Shown here: piece after piece, positions 58,339 through 64,000 of the stretch
Position numbering within the stretch: position 1 is the stretch's first letter
How the letters are laid out: each line of letters begins with the position of its first letter
Source of the DNA: Tetrapyrgos nigripes
Taxonomy: Eukaryota; Basidiomycota; Agaricomycetes; Agaricales; Campanellaceae
NCBI GenBank assembly: GCA_013368315.1
Contig: JAACJM010000234.1
Span: forward strand, 62,001-126,000
Direction of reading: 5' to 3'
DNA length: 64,000 nucleotides
Notes under the pieces: generated by a model
Database searches by the model: none
What the model saw: the letters and a program-made list of their open reading frames with translations, nothing else
What the model was told of the DNA's origin: nothing
Program-made: the position numbers and the translations under genes

Positions 58339-59837
58339 CTATTTCTTCACATTTGTAGGTTTTGGTTTGGGTAAGTCTTCCCATTTCTTCACTCCAGCAA
58401 GTTCTAAGTATTCGTCAAGGGCCTTCAGATCTTTGACTCCTTCATAGGGTTCCCACGTTTCATCTCCGAGGGACCATTGCACAAGGAAATATAATTTCTT
58501 GTTCCTGTTTCTGGGCACCGAAATCATATGTTTCCAGCTTTGTCGATCTAGGAATGCCATCGCATCATTCTCCTCATATGGGCAGAGTAAGGAGACATGA
58601 AAGTGCAGGTAGATTCTGCATTTGACTAGTTCTTGAGGCAATTCAAGTTCACAGTTGGAGGTTTTGGGGAAAGTTTTTAGCACCTTGTATGGTCCTACAA
58701 ATTTCAGTAGTAGTTTCTTCATGCAGCCTTTCAGGAGATTAAGATTCTTGGTAGATAAATATACTTTCTCCCCTTCTTTGATCTCCAGGTCTGCATGACA
58801 GTCCTTGTTTGCTTGATGAACTTGTATGATCCTAGCCTCTATCATGGCATCATGTGCATCATAGAGGTTTTGGATTGCTTGGATTGCAAATGCACACACT
58901 CCAGGTGGGATTTTCTTGAACTGTCGTACTTCCCACATTAAAGTAGGCATGAATCCATAGTTCAGTTTGAACGGCGCAAATCCTGTGGTTGCACTGATGG
59001 CTGAATTAATTGCGAACTCAATAATTGGGCATTTGATCAACCAGTCATGTTGATCAGGGCATACTGAGGAACAGCAGATCTGATTGATATTGCGATTTGC
59101 TCATTCAGTAATTCCATTGGTTTGTGGGTGGAACGAAGTAGACATAAGGAGCTTTGTGCCAAGGATCCGGTGTAATTCCCTCCAGAACATAGCTGTGAAC
59201 TTTGGATCTTGGTCACTGACAATAGATTCTGGTAGTCCATGTAGTCGCACTATCTCTTGGATGTATATGTGTGCCAGTTCCATTGCTGTGTTCGTGGTAT
59301 GAATAGGGATCAGATGTACTTGAGACATGAGTCTGCAGATGACTACCCAAATGTAGTTTTTGCCATTGATTTCTGGAAACGGTCCAATGAAGTCCATACC
59401 AATGGACTCCCAGGGTCTAGTTGGTATTGGTAGGGGGTGGAGTTTCCCTGCTGGTTTTTGATATTCTGCTTTTGAGCAGTTGCAGATTTCACATGTTCTG
59501 CAGAACTTGGCTGCCATTCCGTGGATCTTTGGCCATCAATACCAACATCTAATGTAGTCCACTGTGTGCTGTGGTCCGTAATGTCTGACTACAAGATGTC
59601 CCTGTTCCAGAATTGTGCCTGCAATGATCTCATTCCTTTGGACACTGTTTCCTGTGCTAAGTTCTTCGACCAGATTAATCCATTGTTCATTTCAAACCAT
59701 GGGTGATCCTTGGGGTTTTTGATGATTTTTGAGAATTCTGGGTCTGACTTATATGCTACCTTGATGTCTTCAACGAATTTCGGATCACCATCATGGACTT
59801 TTTTTGCATAAATCTTGCCCTGATGCTTGCGAATCAA
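58339..59837 (-). pseudogene. Ty3 integrase with chromodomain
   Basis: Integrase zinc-finger region HHxCC-like (HHGPQHTVDY-type start near 59590; CRTCEICNCSK near 59500). Catalytic Asp in GMDFIGPFPE, Asp in SDQDPKFTA, and Glu at HPQTNGITE where TGA follows (59101-59103). The C-terminal domain LKLNYG...KVYLSTKNLNL is followed by a chromodomain (LYFLVQWSLGDETWEPYEGV), which targets integration to methylated H3 chromatin in chromoviruses. Ends at 58339. Confidence 0.85.
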
Positions 59838-60049
59838 CTACCATTGGATTGAATTGGTGTGGTGGAACTTCCTCAGGCTTCTCATCTTCTTTGGCTGCCT
59901 CCAACTTCTCTGCTTCTATGTCTTGTTTTTCCCTTCTTTCTTTCAGGTGTTGGGATTCTCGTAGTGCCATGACTTGCTCATATAGTGCTTTGATTTCTTC
60001 TTTTCGTCCTATCAGTCTAAATGTATATCTGCCAAAACATATGCATGGG

Positions 60050-61320
60050 GCAGATGTATCTCTTTGGGTGTGTCTGTAGAATAATATCTCAATAGGGCAT
60101 CTGCTACCTTGTTGCTGATGCCTTGGATAAATGTGATATTGAAGTCAAATCATGAAAGGTATTCCATCCAGTGCATTTGTCAGCTAGATAATTGGCATTG
60201 GGTTTTGAAGAATTGGAGGGCTTCATGATCTGATACTATGTTTATGTGATAGCCTATAAGTAATGCTTCAAGTATGGCAAGCGTCTCTGCTTTGAAGACT
60301 CGGTAGTGTTGTTGGGCGTCTGTGAACTTTTTTGACATGAATCCTGCAGGGTGACATTGTTGCCAGGTGGGGCCTTGTCTGTACATTGCTCCTACTCCAG
60401 TAACTGATGCATCACAAATTACCCAGATGGGTTCCTCCCAGCAAGGATCAATTGGTTGTAGGACCACAATCTTCTCATTACAACACATATCCTTGATTTG
60501 TTGAAAGCAGACTTTGTGGACTGGCCTCCAGTGGAAAGGTTGCTTGTTCTTCATCATTTCCGATAGGGGTGTGGTATATGCAGATACATCTGGTAAATAT
60601 GTAGCAAGATAGTTTACGATTCCAAGGAATTTGAGAATGTCAGAATAATCTCAGGGTGTTCTCCATTCACAGATCACAGCCAGTTTGTCTGTGTCTGTGT
60701 GGAGTCCAATGTTGTTGATTATGTGTCCTAAACACATAACCGCTTGAGTGTAGAGCTCTACCTTGCTTGCCCATAAATGGAAATTTTGTTCCTGGAGTTT
60801 CTCAAATACCAGTTTGAGGTGTGCTTGATGTTCTGCTATACTATTGCTGAAGACGTCTAAGTAGACATGCATGAAGACTCCAATAAAGTTGTGAAAGATG
60901 TGGTTCATGAGTTGTTGGAAGGTAGAGGGGGCATTGCAGTCTCCGAGTTGCATAGTCTGGCTAACAAATGTTCCTTGTACAGTAGTGAAAGCAGTCTTCT
61001 AAACATCTTCAGTAATGACTTGCACCTGTTTGTATGCATTGGATAGATCAATCTTGGATATCTTCTTGCTAGCAGTCTGCATCTGGATATAATCCTGATT
61101 GGGCATAAGGGTACAGTCACAGACAATATTCCCATTTGTTGGTGACAATCCAACAGGGTACATAGTGTGCCATCTTTCTTGGGTACGCAGAGCATTGGGA
61201 TCACTTGTTCTACTGCCTTGGGAGCCCACCATCCCACTCAAGTGTATAAGTCTATCTTTTCCTTCAGTAATCCTCGCAGTGAGTCTGGGCAGTGAGGTAG
61301 ATAGTAATTGTATCTCTTAT
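60050..61320 (-). pseudogene. Ty3 reverse transcriptase and RNase H
   Basis: RT blocks: VIPMLCVPKKDGTLCTLLDC, SKIDLSNAYKQVQVI, TMQLGDCNAPSTFQQLMNHI and HVYLDVFSNSIAEHQ, where the family has YLDD; the second catalytic Asp and neighbouring residues are missing. RNase H blocks: PIWVICDASVTGVGAM (catalytic Asp), QQHYRVFKAETLAILEAL and IVSDHEALQFF. Stops include TAG near 61003, TGA 60651-60653, 60180-60182 and 60150-60152. Confidence 0.85.
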
Positions 61321-61389
61321 TTTTGTCGACGAGGGGAGTGTGTATTGATTTCACGCCAGGGTGGTAGTTTCTCTGGAACTCTGTTCAAG

Positions 61390-63900
61390 ATATCTTTACA
61401 TGATTCTATCCATTGTTCTTGCAGTTGGGGTATCAGCTTCTGTGAGAGGGGTATTGGTTTGCATTGTGGCATGAAAGTGGTCTGCTACTTGTTGCAGGGT
61501 GATATGTATAGGCAGGTTATGTTTCACAGGGGTATCTTCACTAGTGGTTGTATAGCCTAAGGATGTATAAAATTCATCTAAGGCTTGCTGCACTTCTCTG
61601 AGGAGTGGGTTCAGGCTGGGGTCTGCAAGTTGCCCTGTCATTGCCCGATCCACCATTTCTTCTAGGTTGTCTATAGATAGTTTATCATCCAGGGCATTTT
61701 CCTATCTTTGGGACCTGCATTTGGCTTGGTTCTGTTGTGGCTGTAAAAAATTCTGCATCTCCAGGTACCTCCTCTAGTTCAGCGATGAACTGGCTGTATT
61801 CCAGCATTTCTTCATGTGGGATCCATAGCCTTCACTTCTCTCCTCCCATGTATCTGGGAGTGAATTGAGTGTTTGGTAAGCATGTATGGATTCATCAGGT
61901 TCATCCTCGGATTTTGCATTGGAATTCTTCTTCATCTTCGAGTCTGATGCTTCTTGTAGTGGTGGTGGTTCCACAGAGTCTTTGAATAGCTCCTCTTGTA
62001 CCAATGCAAACTGCTCTATTAGTGCATTTGTTTGGCTCTAGGTCAGGTTTGGTCAGTGCAGTCATTTGTTCATAACTCATTCCAAATGCTTCATCCCGTA
62101 AAGTCCATCTGCCTTATCAACAACCATGTAGTATTGTCCAGTGTAGGATCCTCCTCTTCAGATTCTTCATCCAAATCTTGGGACTCATTGTGATTCTCCC
62201 CTGATGTCTCTGCATTGGCTCCAAATTGCTCCATATCAGTGTCTGATGATTCATCGTCCTCTAGAATCCTCACCATTCACACTCCTTCTTGGCGATTAGG
62301 GCATTCTGGGTCTTTGCGAAGTGGCCTTTTTGCCTATATGAGAAGCACAATCCATCTTTTCCTTCACCAAAATGCATGGGCATTGGTTGCAGCAGCCTTG
62401 GTCTGTTTTGGTGAGCATTGACATTGATTTTTGTTGTCTCTGGGCTGTTGATATTGACATTGTGGTCTCCTGGAGCTTTCTCCCGATCCTTCTGAGGGCA
62501 ATCCTGTTGCTCTCATTCTTGCATGATCTACTACTTGATTGCATTCCTTTTTTACAATTAGTAATTGTTTGGGATTTTGGCATCCCCTCAGTTCAGTGCT
62601 AGCATCATTGTAATGGTAGAATTGTTGGCTTCCCACCCTTCCTCATAACAGATAGCACAGGTCATTATTCTGTTGACTGATGACGTGGTTCCGTTATTTG
62701 TCTTGATAGCCAATCTGGGAATCCTCATAGAAGGTGCAGCTTAAACCTGTATTCATCCAGTGGTGTGGGCATACATTCAGTGTAGTGTACTAGATTCCCA
62801 AAGAACTCACGTGATTTCCCATTTTTGTTGTATTTGACTTCGATGTATCTGTTAGCAAGTTGGTAGACTGCAGTAGGCGCAATAAAGCGAAAATATAATC
62901 CTTTGAATACTTCCATGAATGTTCAGCAGTAGGTGTTTGTGAACTCCATGTATCTGGGATGGGGTTGATCTATATTTGTTTGGCACCACTGTCTTGCTGA
63001 GCCTTTAAGGTGGGCAGCAAGTACTGCTGTATGCAGGCAGTCATCCTCTGTAACCTCCAATTCTCCCCATTTGCAGTTTTTGGTTTCCCGAATATCCCTT
63101 GAGTTTCTAGGAGTCCTACCACAGAGGTAATCCATTCCTCTATGATAATTATGCTATTAAATTTGGGTAACACAGCCACCAGATTCTTGCAGGTCTTCTC
63201 ATTTGTATTGTGTCCTTTCACATACAACTTCCATCTGATCATTTTTGCGATACGTTTGAACACTCTATTCTGCAGGTCATAGATCAGACTTGGTTGCAGG
63301 TCATAAATAAAAGTTTGATTGTCATTGACATTCTGTGGTATATCATTAAATGGTGTAGCACTACAGCATCCCTTCTTCTGGCATTCATCATCCTCATATC
63401 TGCATCTGAGTCGTTGTCCTGATCATCGTCATCTGGTGGACCTCCCCCTGGTGGACCAGGTGTTCTACCATGGGTTTGGTGGTGGTAGGTCAAATTCAGG
63501 TCTACAGTCTGGATCCAGTGGGTTTCTTTGTCCTTCTCCTTGTCCATTTCTGTGATTGCTGCCACTCCTGCTTCCTCTTCCACTCAAAGATCTGTCTCTA
63601 TCATCTGGGGCCTCCAGTACCACCTTGTCTCCCTCCCTGGTCTTCTTCTTAATTATTTCTCTGGCAACTTCTTCTACTCCTTTGGGATCCTTTGCCTTCA
63701 TCCAGTGGTTCACCATCACCTGGTGGTAGCTCTTGGGTGTGTTCTCCTCGCTCCTAACAATTACTTGGTGACGGTGCATTTGATTGGCGACCTGGGTCAT
63801 TTATTTGTTGATGCAGAGGAGCTGTTGAGGTGGTGTTGCCTGAGGTAGTCGGACTTGTGGTCTTGGAGTTGATGTACATGGTTCTCAGTGGTTGCTACCA
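61390..63900 (-). pseudogene. Ty3 gag and protease region
   Basis: The gag pattern is visible in fragments: a Pro/Asp-rich linker (near 63480), KLYVKGHNT and EEWITSVVGLLETQG (63000-63230), VFKGLYFRFIAPTAVYQLAN (near 62880) and VKYNKNGKSREFFGNLVHY (near 62820). Downstream an acidic and Gln-rich segment follows, where the zinc knuckle is expected but only scattered Cys remain (62360-62640). The protease active site was not found. Frames change many times. Confidence 0.6.
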
Positions 63901-64000
63901 CTATTCTGGGAGACTGTAGGGGACATGGAAGGTGAAGCTCGCTGTTGACTAGGGGTCCGGGTTGGTGGGTCTACAGGGGGGGGTCTATGGGGGCTTCTTT

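Larger units (their letters stand above)
58339..64000 (-). mobile_element. Ty3/gypsy chromodomain retrotransposon (chromovirus), 5' end off window
   Basis: Order on the minus strand is gag, protease region, reverse transcriptase, RNase H, integrase, chromodomain, which is the Ty3 order. The 5' LTR must lie beyond 64000; a 3' LTR was not identified. Many stops and frameshifts and a low CpG content indicate an old copy. Confidence 0.9.

Noticed and set aside
602..60653. TGA reassigned to an amino acid in this genome
   Set aside because: Intact-looking host genes in the window end in TGA (47807-47809 and 48354-48352), and the broken frames also carry frameshifts and insertions, so decay explains the in-frame TGAs better.

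Overview
The window is nuclear DNA of a mushroom-forming basidiomycete (Agaricomycetes, probably Agaricales). The reasons are the many 45-105 nt GT-AG introns with tiny exons, a DUF6534-type membrane protein and a DUF6532-type protein, and transposon families that are abundant in these fungi: Plavaka, Ty1/copia, chromodomain Ty3, Helitron, Tc1-like, hAT-like and MULE-like. No tRNA, rRNA or CRISPR was seen. Family names come from reading translated motifs; no database was searched.

Layout. 1-2237 (-): a MULE-transposase-like multi-exon gene running off the left edge, intact to the eye except for one in-frame TGA. 2411-2939: a direct duplication. 2940-4945: no gene, but structured GC-rich repeats. 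4946-7667 (-): a DUF6534 membrane protein, the first clearly intact host gene. 7668-10588: nothing recognisable. 10589-12389 (+): a decayed gag-like gene split by an unrelated segment. 12434-12701: a MITE. 13468-14979 (-): a decayed DUF6532 gene. 15386-17635 (-): a decayed RecQ-like helicase. 17798-18510 (-): a doubtful small gene.

18715-35880 (+) is a nest. A Plavaka transposase gene is split by an 8.7-kb copia element (19542-28266, CCAGG target duplication) and by a decayed Helitron on the opposite strand (about 29191-34500). The copia element itself carries two fold-back elements (24664-24942 and 25959-27595). The Helitron helicase continues into a C-terminal domain that resembles a cysteine peptidase.

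35881-40900: no gene, only repeats. 41183-42413 (+): an NmrA/isoflavone-reductase-like oxidoreductase. A truncated inverted copy of its promoter and 5' end lies at 43605-43993. 46446-47809 (+): a single-pass membrane protein. 48352-51361 (-): a large low-complexity, probably nuclear protein. 53585-54361: a hAT-like non-autonomous element with an 8-bp target duplication. 54569-58140 (-): an accessory reading frame broken by a Tc1-like element (55912-57389). 58339-64000 (-): a Ty3/chromovirus element leaving the window.

The strongest general signal is how the mobile sequences decay. At least 18 premature stops are TGA in places where the reading frame otherwise continues, and several sit where the family has arginine (CGA). 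Five of the six substitutions between the copia LTRs are at CpG positions. This points to C-to-T mutation at methylated CpG, the basidiomycete counterpart of RIP. The intact-looking host genes lack such stops.
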